From assembly GCF_051020765.1 (NCBI RefSeq), contig NC_134935.1:6449579-6513578 (forward strand): DNA of 64,000 nt, read 5' to 3'. This document shows, one piece after another, positions 21,531-32,985 of this stretch. The position numbers were made by a program, and so were the translations under genes. Position 1 is the first letter of the stretch. The number at the start of each line of letters is the position of its first letter. The notes beneath the pieces were generated by a model. It made no database searches. It was given only the letters and a program-made list of their open reading frames with translations, and was not told where the DNA came from. The stretch comes from Lasioglossum baleicum (lineage: Eukaryota > Arthropoda > Insecta > Hymenoptera > Halictidae).

Positions 21531-21734
21531 TGATGAATTCTGTGCGAAAATCAAAGAATTTTCGGTAAAGGTAAGACAGAGACACGATTTCTTTTTTAAA
21601 TTAAAGCTGAAATATTTTCGAATATTGTTCTATCTTTCCTTATTCTGCAATATTTCAGGTTTAATTTAAAAAAGAAATCATCGCTCTATCTCAATTCTGT
21701 CGAAAGTTTTTTGATTTTTATAGAGAATTCGTCA
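21531..21734. repeat. Near-continuous long hairpin (about 95-bp arms)
   Basis: The left arm (21531-21625) and right arm (21641-21734) are inverse copies with a loop of only about 15 bases. Matching blocks include gatttcttttttaaatta against taatttaaaaaagaaatc, and tgatgaattct against agaattcgtca. A few mismatches and small length differences break the stem. It could be a fold-back MITE or, if transcribed, a long hairpin RNA precursor. No known microRNA was recognised in it. Confidence 0.75.
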
Positions 21735-23419
21735 GAGTTTGTCCCACTGTGCGACGATCCTGTGTAGTTTTCGACGTTTCCTTGACGAAGGACCGAGATG
21801 AGATCGGTGCAAATTGGTGCAACATAGTTCTTAACAAGATGGCTCCCATCTTCGTTACTTTTGCAGAGAGCTCACATGGAATGCGCGTGGCAGCAAATTC
21901 TGTGACCTCGACAAACGCCACAGCCATTTCGCGCACTCCGGGTTTCTCTTAAAAACGAAAAACTTTGTTAACTCGCTCGGAAAATAGCCGGGCCGTGAGT
22001 GATATTTCCCGATACGAAATTCAACGACGATGCATAAAAATTAACCATGAAAACTGGAACACTGAGCCACGTTTTCGTTCTCTGTGTGTTACGATCGCCG
22101 CGGGATACGCGAATAGATATTTAGGAGAGCCGACTAAAAATACCGTCGAAAGCGTTATACCGATCTTTTCGGCGAATGACGCAAAGATAGAGCCTGTATT
22201 TTCGCGCAACGGAATACCGCTTTTGCCGCAAATGACTCAAAGCGGAATGAGTTTTTTTAATAAAAGCTAAAGCCGCGCCCCATGTAGGCGTTCCCGCGCG
22301 CTGCTCTTTTTATGTTTCCGATTGGCGCGCGAACGAGCTCATTGTTCGCAGTGCGTTTCACTCGTTATCTCTTATCTGTTAAATATGTAACCCTCTATAG
22401 TACCTTGACTGCCGCGACGGCCAATCGCCGACGCAATTCCGCATCCAGACATAAAAGCCATTTTTATGCTGACATTCGAAACGAACCGATACTTGAATCT
22501 TGGCTTTTCAGCTCCTTTTCCATCAAATAAATTGCTTCGATTTTGCAGAGCCATTTTCGGTACTGTAGTCTTTATTCATTGAGCGTATTGACCAATTCTT
22601 TGCTGTGCGCATGGCTTAATCGAGTACAGAATTTCGTTGACAAAATATTACGCGACTACAAGATGAATTCGTTGCATAAAATAGGCTAACTGCTGGAATT
22701 ATGAAGATCTTTCCATAGAAAATTGTAATTTTTAGAAGCTGACACTATTTTATAGTTTATAAATTGTCTAACGGAAGATAGAATAGACTCGATATTGAAG
22801 AACATGGCAATGTCTGATTATAAAGGCGGTGTAACACGAAGTCTCGTAGATTAAAAGCACATTCTACGGATCGTCTTGACTCTAGAAGATCACTGAACCG
22901 TAATTTTCTTTGACGTTAAAAACGCAGCACCGTTTCCCTTGAGAATATTTTCTATGCCACTCGTTATGAGACATTCCTCGATATACCTTGACTAGTCTTT
23001 GAAGGACACTTCGAATACCGTTCGGAAACACCTTCGAATACTTTCATTTCTATTCATCTTCAGTGGAAAAGCGAACGAAGTGCAGCCTCGAAGGGAGGAC
23101 AGCCACTCGTGAACGCTTTACCGAAGTGGAGGACTGCACTTGTTGCGCTTACATATTAAGCCGTGGCAGTTTGATTTTTCTGTTGCACTGTCGGCTACGT
23201 GCTCAATACTTTTCTCACCTAATAAACTGACGCAATTTATTTAACTTTGATAGACGACGAGTTAACATTTTTCTCATTTCAATCCGGTATCTCGTTTGTC
23301 GCTACGTAGAACAGCGAAATGGACGTTGTTGAACATCAAACGAAATTCTCATTTGTTGAACACGGTGTGAAAGATACATTCATTGTCGACGTAGTAGATA
23401 GAACTGCGATTCAAGTAGA
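21735..23419. other. Gene-free stretch, no recognised feature
   Basis: Overlapping short frames at 21718-22554 on both strands carry no motif. Nothing else was recognised. Confidence 0.5.
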
Positions 23420-23451
23420 AAATTTTTATTTTTCATAAAGATCCGCTGATT
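23420..23451 (-). mobile_element. hAT-type MITE, right-end remnant
   Basis: The sequence aaaatttttatttttcataaagatccgctgatta is a worn right end of the family, immediately upstream of the intact copy at 23461 and in the same orientation. Confidence 0.6.
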
Positions 23452-23460
23452 AGTTATGAT

Positions 23461-23661
23461 TAGACTGCGGATCTTTATGCATTTATAAAGAAATTGGTTG
23501 GATGAAATATAAAACAATAACAGATTAGAAAAATCTAAGAATGTTGTAACGTTGTTTTTAATGAAACAAAATCATTAAGGGATGAAATCAATTTTTATTT
23601 TACTCCTGCTGCCCACAATCAATGCAGAACATTTTTATTTTGCATAAAGATCCGCAGTCTA
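23461..23661 (-). mobile_element. hAT-type MITE, best-preserved copy, perfect TSD
   Basis: The two 21-bp ends are perfect inverse copies (tagactgcggatctttatgc plus one base). The flanks gttatgat at 23453-23460 and 23662-23669 are identical. The element is 201 bp and non-coding. Its intact ends and duplication make it the youngest-looking insertion of the family here and a good reference for its ends. Confidence 0.9.
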
Positions 23662-23669
23662 GTTATGAT

Positions 23670-25421
23670 GAACCTTGTTTTCCCCATTCTTGTATTATTA
23701 AATAAGTTATTTTGAGTGACACGAGCTTTGTAATTATGGTTCCACTTAGAAATTGATTATTTTAAATGGAAACTCGACAATTTATGCAAGTAGGATTCTA
23801 TTTTTAGGAATTTGTTGCAGAGTGTGTGACCATTGCGGTACTTTATTCCATGTAATAAATGAATATTGTTCTCTAAACAAAAACTACTAAAATACACTGG
23901 GAACGTCTATATATTTTCTAAAAATTGTGATAAACGAGTTATTCAAGGATTGACAAGCGACGATCGCTAAATCGATTGATGTATGTACGCGAATCGTTTT
24001 AAAATCTGATTAATTTCCGAGTATGCGGGAAATTGCCTAGCAATTTATTACGAGGAAAGTGACGCGTGTCTCGTATGGTTTTCTAAGAACGTGGAAGTGG
24101 AGGAAGCGCACGGCGACGCCAGACAATTTCGAGTCCCTTCTTGCTGTCGAAGGGATGAAAATACCGTCCGCGGTATAGGTTGAATATTCCGATACCCGTG
24201 GCACACCGAATTGAATTATCGACGACTAAAGTTTACGATATATTGAAATATTTTCGACGACGAAAGAATCCAATAACACGGCGAATCGGAGGTCCTGCCG
24301 GTATTCAGCGGTTATTCATGTCGGAATTCCGCGATAACCGAACGGAAGACTTTTATTAGTGCGCGGCTTTAAGCTGGCCAATTAATCGTTCGCGGAACGG
24401 CAATCGGCAGCGATTGATTTCTGAATTACGCGCTCGGAAATGTTGCAGGAGCCGAGAGAGAGAGAGAGCGACCGCATTTTGCGGTATTGTCTCGCGAAAA
24501 CCCGGGAATTAATTTCTCGACGAACAACAACGAGAGTACGATCTTCGAAGGATTTGGATAATCGTTGCATGCGCTCGCTGGTACGACCAGTCCCCGTGTC
24601 AAACTGACGCGTGACCGTCGGAACAACAGCGCGCATCATTATGCGTGCCGTACACCGGGGAAAATGGCTGCGACGTTGTCAACGGATTGCCCGTCGATGC
24701 TGCAGCGGGAGGACAGAGTGAAAAAACTATGGAAAACACACAAACGTAAAAAATGGGAATAGAGAGAAAGAGAACGGGGTAAATCCTCGAAGGGAACGCG
24801 CACGTGGCAGGGGTTTCTAAAGGCTTCGAAGGGATTTACATTTCACATCTGTCCGATGATCCTTTCGTCGCGGGCAAGGTTTTGCCAGCCAGCGCACAGT
24901 GGGGTATTTCGCTCGAAAAGCTGGCCAAAAATATTTTAGCGTTATTTCAAGGTTTAAAACCATGGTGTTGGTCGTTGGATTCGTCGTGACATCAGCTACG
25001 GTACTATTAGATCGTTGTATGTGCGAGGTACGATTTTAGGTTCGATCGGAAATCAATATTCCAATCTACAGGTTTATTCGACATCATTTTGAGGTAAAAG
25101 GCTGATGTGTTAGATCTTACTTATTCTTTTTATCTGAGTGGAAAAGTAACATATTGACGATAGCATTACGCGTGCTTCGTCAAAATGTATCGATTAATTA
25201 ACACACTATTCGTCGATGTTAAAGAAGATTGCAAAATAAAGGTGACTAGCTCGCTAATGAAGAATGTGAACATGAAATGAAGTGTGGAAGTATAAGAAAA
25301 TCATTCGTAAAGTGTATGAACTATATATACTGTAGGTCGTCAACGCGGATGGATTTGCGTAGACTTCAGACGAGACAAATCAACTTGACTACACGAACAA
25401 TGAACGGACAATTTATCACGA
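23670..25421. other. Gene-free stretch; (GA)n run
   Basis: A short GA run lies at 24454-24468. Overlapping frames at 24382-24762 lie on both strands and show no motif. No gene is recognised. Confidence 0.5.
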
Positions 25422-25676
25422 TTAACAGTAAGGGACGTTGACAATTTTACAGTTCGCGCAACTTGCGCTCGGTCAAACTGACCGGTTCTAGATTTTCTAT
25501 TTTGATTATTGATATAATAAAAATATAATTTCATAAGAAATGATTGTATAGATATCTTTAGTGAAGCACATATTACAGTAGGCGCTGCACAAAGTCTAAT
25601 TAAAAATCAATCTTGTCATTTTTATAAGGGAACATGTACCAGTTACTTTTAAGGCTCTCGGTCGGTTTAGTGTTAA
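25422..25676 (+). mobile_element. TTAA-type MITE (piggyBac-like), family 2
   Basis: The right end is ggtcggtttagtg followed by TTAA (25673-25676). The left TTAA at 25422 is followed by cagtaaggg, a poorer match, so the left limit is less sure. The palindromic motif cggtcaaactgaccg lies near 25470. The interior matches 14849-14985 (gcacaaagtctaatta, aatcttgtcatttttat, gggaacatgtaccag). Confidence 0.55.
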
Positions 25677-27059
25677 ACGCTAATAATCACGGTGTAATGA
25701 AGTATAAATTGTTGGAATGTAAAGTACATACCTGCTCTAAAATGCTGCTCAAAATACCCTTCGTATATAAATATACATTTTTTATTTTTCTGTTATACAA
25801 ACTGCGTTAAACGAAATTGACTGGAAAGAAGTCCCACTAAAATCGTAAAGGAGGTAGCTCATCGACAAGTTCTCAAAAAATTGTTCTTGTGGACTACCTT
25901 TTTCAAATCACATTTTGGACAGCTTATCGGGTCAAACATCCCAGCAGTCCAAGCGGTGAATTTTTTTCTCGCGTGTCCGAGTTCGAAAATTCCCGGTGAA
26001 AAATTTAATGCACCGTTTTTCAGCTGACGTGCGCCTTTGATACGGCTACGATCGCAAAAATAGTGTTTCGAGGAAGAGGAGGAGATGGATCCGAAGGGGA
26101 GGGGGGGGGGGCTTCGGATCATCGTCATATTTTTCCACCAGTCTCTCTGAAACCAGGGTTTACCGAGAATCGTCGGTTTTACAGGCGATACTGTGACCTG
26201 CCACGCTGTGTTCGTCCAACGTTTGTACGGTGTAAGCTTCGGAGATTAAAAAGTTCCTCCCACCACTTTATACTACCGCAACGCTATCGGTGAAGCAGCT
26301 TGTACCGACCAATGAACATCGAGGACACCTCGCGCATGAGCTGGGAGGAAGGTTTAAAATCTTCATGAAATCCCCGGGTTTCGTTTTGACATTTCATTTT
26401 TTAATTTTACTTTTTTACAAGACTTTCAGCGACGTTTTCCTGATTGAAACTCATTTAATTAACAATTCAATTCAAAACAGACCAGTCCAAAAGAATCGAT
26501 GTACACATGATCGAGGTTATAATACTATGTTGCGAATTAAACAAGTAAATATGATGAAAATCATGTCGCGTCTCGTGTCATTTGAATCATAAAAGTGTGA
26601 AAAATATGTTGGTAAAAGTTTCATGAAAAATATAATTGGAAACGAAAAAGATTTTGTCACTGCATTAGTAATGTATAAGGTAGTTACGATTGGTATTACG
26701 CACTGCATTTCGATGTCACGAGAACAAACAGCTTATGAAATTATTATTTAGACAAGCATGGCACGTTTCATGCCAGCAAGATGGTGGTAGTCCTGCGACA
26801 ACGCGGCTGGTACACTAGAATTTGTGACGACAAACAAAGTTGTATCTGTACAGCGTACCATCTCTATTGACTGAGCTTCGAGGCTATCGAAACTACCCTG
26901 AAGCAAGTTCAACTCTCCGAAGTCTCGGAACGATCAACAGTATTAAAATTCGAAGTCTTGAAGATCTGCCATTGGCGTGCTTTGGCATTCAATAAAACTT
27001 TTTGGAGATACGAATCTCTACTGTAGATGATGTACCCATTATGTAAATGACATTTAACA
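25677..27059. other. Gene-free stretch; G-run
   Basis: An 11-base G run lies at 26101-26111 in a purine-rich tract (26070-26120). Short frames there are Gly-rich translations of that tract. No gene is recognised. Confidence 0.5.
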
Positions 27060-27067
27060 ATTATAAC

Positions 27068-27350
27068 TAGACTGCGGACTTTATGTATTTATAGCAGAAA
27101 CGAGTTGGTGCAATTTAAAACAGTAAAGAAATTAAAATATCATATATATTATCAATATAATTATAATATCTATTAATATATCTAATTGGTGCAATTTAAA
27201 ACAGTAAAGAAATTAAAATATCATGTATATTATCAATATAATTATAATATCTATTAATATATATAGTTGATGCAATTTAAAACGGTAAAGAAATTAAAAT
27301 ATATTTATATTATTAATATAATTATAATATGTATTAATAATATAATATAA
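27068..27350 (-). mobile_element. hAT-type MITE, left end with 81-bp tandem expansion
   Basis: It starts with tagactgcggactttatg, followed by the same interior as other minus-oriented copies. The segment starting ttggtgcaatttaaaacag at 27105 then recurs at 27186 and 27267, a period of 81 bp. The third copy is slightly shorter and more diverged. The right terminal repeat is missing or unrecognisable. Confidence 0.7.
27102..27345. repeat. 81-bp tandem repeat, three units
   Basis: Units begin at 27105, 27186 and 27267. Each contains tgcaatttaaaac, gtaaagaaattaaaata and a run of AT-rich palindromic sequence (atattatcaatataattat). The array arose inside a hAT MITE. Confidence 0.85.
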
Positions 27351-27758
27351 CTTTTTAAGATCCTTAAAGAAAACAAGGGGAAATTTTAATCCGTCCTCTG
27401 CTCCTTGCAGCTAATTATAAAGTTCGACTACTCACGTCTGCTATTTTGTTTCTTCCTGTTTTGAAAGTGCATTTACAAACTTTGGAAGCTTCCTAGAGAA
27501 ATGTTAGGATACAAATAAGAATTTATAAAGTGCCCTAGTTTGTGCGCTGTCCTGTACCAAGAAATTTCATTGATTTCGAGAACTGGGTGAGTTATGGCAA
27601 GAGCCGAATTATTGGTATGAACAATGCTGAAAGCAATTATGGCCATTGCCAGCGATTGCAACTCGTTACATGGTTTGCCAGGTCTACAGATCGAACTCGA
27701 TTTACATAACGCTCGGTTACATTGCATAGCTAATTAGACATCGCTACCTGTGCTTGAC

Positions 27759-28178
27759 CTAATCCTGACATTGATCTAATCCGTTCAATTTTGTCGTGGC
27801 CATTCCGTCTCTCTCGCATAATCTAGTGCCATTTTTATTTCCACATTACAACAAAATGTCCGACACGGGCGTCTATTTTAAGAGGGGTATTAATTCGCCT
27901 GTAAGTTTCGTTCCCATAAAAATCCTCCGCCAAGCGACAAATTATGCGAGAGGAAATTACAAATAATCCTAATCCTGACATTGATGTAATCCGTTAAATT
28001 TTTATAGTGTCCATTCCGTCTCCCTCGCGTCATCTAGTGCCATTTTCATTTCCAAATTACAACAAAATGTCCGACACGGGCGTTTATTTTAAGAGGGGTA
28101 TTAATTCGCCTGTAATTTTCGTTCCCATAAAAATACTCCGCCAAGCGATAAATTATGCGAGAGGGAATTACTAATTTG
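27759..28178 (+). repeat. 210-bp tandem duplication
   Basis: Copy A (27759-27968) and copy B (27969-28178) align end to end, starting at aatcctgacattgat (27761 and 27971). Shared blocks include acaacaaaatgtccgacac and ttaagaggggtattaattcg. Differences are mostly single substitutions. The unit has no long open frame and no terminal repeats, so it looks like a local duplication of ordinary sequence. Confidence 0.9.
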
Positions 28179-28785
28179 CATAAACGGCCATAATCACAGA
28201 CAATTTGCTTCGAGGCTAATTATCAAACGCATCCCGGTAACAGTGGGATTAATTGAAAGGCATTGTACTAATCTGGACGCCGCAGAGCCCGGCTCGTTCG
28301 CAACGTATAAAAGGTGACAAAGAATTTTCTAACAACACGTACCGGCAAAGGGGAAGCCGTGCCAGCGTAGTAAAAGGTTCATGGACCGTACGCCGATGTA
28401 AAGAAGGCTACAAAAAGTGCGTCCATGAAGCACGGGGACAAGCGACCTGGCTGCAAAAAAAAAAAGAAAATAGACAGCGACGACGGTAAATGCGAGTAAG
28501 GCAGTTAACCGCTCGTCAGGAGACACCGTGCGTAAAATAATTCCGACAAAAATTTATCGAGCGGCTCGCTAGCAAAGAAGTGCACGGCTCACGCGAAAGA
28601 AACAGAAGGTTTCAACGCTTCGTGGAAAATAGAGCTGTCGTGGATCGATATCGCAATCATTTACGTCACCGGTTGAAAGCTGTTGAAGATTTCTTGCAAC
28701 GGTGTGAAGAGCTGTTGACCTCGGTTGCGTTAAATTTCTCGTGAATATAGAAAAAATGATTGGTCTTCTCCAAACTTCGTTTTCG
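28179..28785. other. Gene-free stretch, no recognised feature
   Basis: A short A-run is present at 28456-28469. Nothing else was recognised. Confidence 0.5.
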
Positions 28786-29015
28786 CTAAAAAATTTTGCA
28801 CTTCTTTTTATATAATCCTGTAGATATTTACGAGAAAACTCCAACCCAGCTGATCAGCTCGGTGAACACCAATATGGCGGAGCCTTACCTGTCAAAAACG
28901 CTCGAAATCGCTCCACTTTGCAGTTTTGCACTTAAAACATGCATTTTGCGAGGTCTCTCGAGAGAATTTACAGGATTGTATAAAAAGAAGTGCAAACTTT
29001 TTGTTCCCAGAAGAA
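28786..29015. repeat. Imperfect inverted repeat
   Basis: The segment gcacttctttttatataatc at about 28798 is the near-inverse of gattgtataaaaagaagtgc at about 28974. About 32 bp match with four differences, separated by about 140 bp. Similarity fades outside these arms. It may be the core of an old fold-back element. Confidence 0.5.
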
Positions 29016-30329
29016 AAAGAATGGCGCATTTCGATCGACCATTTCCGACGCGTCTTCCGAAACGCGGTTATTTCTTTAATGGAAAATCCAAAGTCAAACG
29101 AAAACGAAGTTCGATCGGCATTGTTTTGTTAAAAAAGAAAATCGGAGGGAGGGGGGGATTGGAAAACGCACAAAGTGATTTTCGTTGAAATAGGTAATCT
29201 TCGTGGATGTTGTTCCGAGGCTGATCGGGAACTAAACCGGCTTTGGAAAAACTTCCTGCAGAACCACTACGACGTAAATCACTTCGAAATGCTTTTCGGC
29301 AGTCTAAGAGAAAAAAGAACGAGGAACTCCGTTGCACGTGAGTCGCCGATGGGGGATTGAAACTCCCGTCGGTTATAAGGTCGAGTGGTCAGATTTAGTC
29401 GCTAACGTCTCGGGGGATAAAGGGATAGTCGAGCACCTGACAGTCTCGAGAACAATAGATGCCGGCGAAACGGGGTTTGTCCCGTTGAAATTTTCTGAAA
29501 ATCTTCGACCCTTTTTTGATGAATGAGAGAAATATAGAACAACCCTTTCAACGGGAAAACATGAGACGCACATTCGCTCTCGGCTCTTGAAGGTGATTTA
29601 CTGTTTACACAGATTTTCGATTACGCTTGACAATCGTTCTCGACGGTTGACGAGGCGCCGAGTGTAAACCTCGCAGAAAGCTTCCACCTTTATTTACTGC
29701 AGGATAGTTACAATACTTTTAGTTGCCTTCCCAATCATTTCAGTTATTTCTCTATTACTATTAGCGTCTTCTTACCGATCTTTATGATCTCGACATTTCT
29801 TCTGTGGTTTTTCCAGTCAAAATCGCTAACTAATGAAAATGATCTTGCACCAACCTAACATTACGGGGTTTCGTGCTAGGCAATGTCTCATATTCGGCAC
29901 AGTTATCGTATATCTCTCGCGTTTACAGAATTACCCGCCGGCGCTCATGGTTCCCATCGCGAAGGCACACGGTAATTCCCGCAGGATTACAATATCAAGC
30001 GCAGTCAGCCGATTGAAATCGGATTGCGAGTTGTGGTTTATTCACGATCGGAGTCGGAAAAACTCGATCGGCGAGAGTGAAACGGATCGTGATCCGTCGA
30101 GCGCGAGTACACGTTTGAAGATCATTCAGAATGCATGCCTCTCCTGTGTACTGTGTACGGGGCGAATTACCGATGCATCTGCGGCGCCGGTTGCGGTGAA
30201 TTAATCACTGATTAACACTTCGATCAAACAGTTCCTTGAAACGTCTGGGAGAAAGAACAGCCAAGTGCGATCCTCATTCGCGGAGATTGCACCATTCAGA
30301 ACTGGTCGAATTCTATTGAGAGATATTAC
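29016..30329. other. Gene-free stretch, no recognised feature
   Basis: Short frames occur without motifs. A G-run at 29148-29157 is noted. No gene is recognised. Confidence 0.45.
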
Positions 30330-30368
30330 TATATCTCTCTACCTCTCTCTATATCTCTCTACCTCTAC
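30330..30368. repeat. CT/AT-rich microsatellite
   Basis: A roughly 20-bp unit, atatctctctacctctctct, occurs nearly twice, giving a CT-rich strand bias just before the 115-bp array. Confidence 0.7.
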
Positions 30369-30690
30369 ATACTTGTAGAGGTGTTTGATGATTTACAACC
30401 GGGATGTTCCACTGAAAAAATCCGAATTAATTACAGTATGTATGTCTGTCTAGATTTCTTCAAAATTTACGCACGTTGCAAAATATAGTATGTAGAGGTG
30501 TTTGATTGTTTACAACCACTGAAAAATACGAATTAATTACAGTATGTATGACTGTCTAGATTTTTTTCACAATTTCAAAATACAAAGTTGCAAAATATAG
30601 TATGTAGAGGTATTTGGTTGTTTACAACCAGGATGTTTCACTGAAAAATCCGAATTAATTATTGTGTATGTGTCTGGGTATTTGACACCT
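30369..30690 (+). repeat. 112-117-bp tandem repeat, three units
   Basis: Units start with gtagaggtgtttga at 30375, 30492 and 30604. Each holds tttacaacc, ctgaaaaa, cgaattaattacagtatgta and gtctagattt. The second unit lacks the gggatgttcca block of the first, which accounts for part of the length variation. No coding capacity is seen. Confidence 0.85.
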
Positions 30691-32450
30691 GGTAGATTTT
30701 TTCTACATACAAAAAACATGTGGTATGAGACAAAGATGGCCGATACAGTAGATCACGAGTCAGATTCCGCGGGATGGAAAAGGAAAAATCATTGAACGGC
30801 CTGCGGAACCGCTTTAATGGAGAATATTCCACGGGTGGAGAGCCACTTTGCGTCGAAAGTATGTAACCAGCGGAGCGGATTCCTTCGAACAAAGGGAGTC
30901 CCCTCAATTTTCCAATTCCACCGAATAAGACGGAATTGAAGAGAGTGAGAGACACAGTAGGGGGTGAGGGCGAGCTTGAATCGATGCATAGTTGCTTTGC
31001 AGCAAAGGGTCGCGGCTGCACGGACGCGGATAAAGTTGACAAGATACAAATCCCGCGTCGGTAACCGAAGTATAATGGCGGAGGCAAGTCGGATTGTCGA
31101 GCAGTGTGCACCGATGCGATGAAATGTACTGCGTCGAGGAGGATTCGGGAACCCTGATGCACCGTGATTCGTAATGCTAACATTGGCTGTGACTGTTTTG
31201 CGGTGCTGATGCTTCAACAGTCGTCGGAATGATTATGTGTAGTCTATTGATCGAGTATTGCCTTTGTTCCATTGTCACCGGGACGAAGTTACTTTTGTAG
31301 ATGAGTACGTTACAAATGTTTGTCCTCCCATTTAATACTGACAGGATCAGTACCGAAGGGACACGTGTAAGTGCATGCAAACATGTTCGTTCTCAATTAC
31401 GCATAATTATGCATTTTATTTTCCACGTGCGTGTATAGAGATCCGTGTATTTTACAAGGAAAAGGAATTTATACGTGCGATGCCGAACACTTCGATACTT
31501 ATAAAAACAAAACAATATTTCCCTTCAATCGATTCAACCCGTGAGAAATGAAAAACAATATTTCATTTTGGATTCATAGGAACGGGAGATATTTGTGTTT
31601 ATAAAATTCAGTTTGAAATCTCGACCGCCAATCTTAAAAAAATTCGTCTGTGCGAACATTTGAATTTGCCATATTTTTTAAACAGAAAAGTATGCTCGCT
31701 TTCTGACGCATTGCATAGTGTAAGAAAGTTTGTCGGCAAAAACGAACAATGGATTTCGAAAGTAGAAGGTTCGAACTTCAAAATGAGGCCAGAACGAAGA
31801 ATCTATGACGTTTCTTCATGAAGTTACGACAGTTTGAAAATCGAGAATTTTTGCACGTTGCACGCCAGTGGTGCAGCATATGAAAAAGTAGTTGCAACAT
31901 TTCCCAACGATCCCGAAAATTTTCGGAAGTATCCTCCGCAATCGGGAACCTATATTACGTATTTGTAATCGATCGTTCGACGATTGAATAGCGCAAACCG
32001 TTTCGTCGTGCGAAACAGTTCGGCTTGACCGACGGTGAAATCGACCGGAGACATAAAATGTTTGTCAAACGCTCGAATCTCAGGCCACGTACCGGACGAT
32101 CTCGTAAAGTTCGCCGGGTTATTCGTCAATAACCGACTTTGAGAAATTGAGAGTGTGGGGATATAAAATGTTGCCGCGCGATTTTATGTGTCGGATCGAT
32201 TCTATAGGAATCATTTCGACGAATGACCGGTTGCACACATTTATTTTTCGGAACAACGGTTTTATGACCGGACACGTTCGAAACGATTCGAACGACGCAC
32301 ATAGACCCCCGATACAAGAAAACTGCTGCAATTCGATTTACGAAATTGAGAGTAAAGCACTCCTGATGACTCCGAGAAATTTTCTATTATCCGACGCTGG
32401 ATGTACCGCTCTTATCTTCCATTTTATAGTCTGTGAGAGACACTCGTACA
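30691..32450. other. Gene-free stretch, no recognised feature
   Basis: The minus-strand frames at 30659-31217 (174 and 142 codons, overlapping in different phases) show no domain and are treated as chance. Nothing else was recognised. Confidence 0.5.
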
Positions 32451-32985
32451 GTGGAAATTATTCCACAAATATTCTACATTAATAGAACATAATTTTATAA
32501 AATAATTTTAAGGATTGTTTGTAGGGTTGCCAGATCTTCTATATTTGATATGAGTCTTCTATATTTGAACTTGATCTCCTATATCATATTTGAATAGCAT
32601 ACGATTTTCAAAGATCTTTGTTTGAATAAAAAGGTTTAAAATGTGCTGTGTACCTCCTTTACTTGAACTCCTATATTTTGAGCCTATCTCATATACATAT
32701 ACATAATTGCAGTTTTCACTACTTCATCTATATTTCGATAAAACATTTCTGGCAACCGTAATTGTTTGACTAATGGAAATAATTTTCAAACATTCTATAT
32801 TAACAGAATATAATTGTTTGTAGAATGTTCTTAAGTATAAATAAATTTTTACTAATGGGTTGAGCAGTGGAGACAATTTTCAAACATTGTATAATGACAG
32901 AATATAATTTTTTGAATAATTCTAAGCACAAATAAATTTTAAGAATGGTACAGGCTAACAGTGGAGACCATTTTCACATTGGTTT
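32451..32985. repeat. Imperfect spaced repeats, AT-rich
   Basis: A segment of the type ggaaataattttcaaacatt followed by acagaatataatt occurs at 32775 and 32879. Related, more diverged starts lie at 32452 and 32963. Spacing is irregular (84-104 bp between the closer ones). The class is unknown. The region 32524-32600 has three short ttctatatttg repeats. Confidence 0.55.

Noticed and set aside
30659..31217. Two overlapping minus-strand frames of 174 and 142 codons
   Set aside because: They overlap in different phases with no domain; the first also reads through a tandem-repeat unit.
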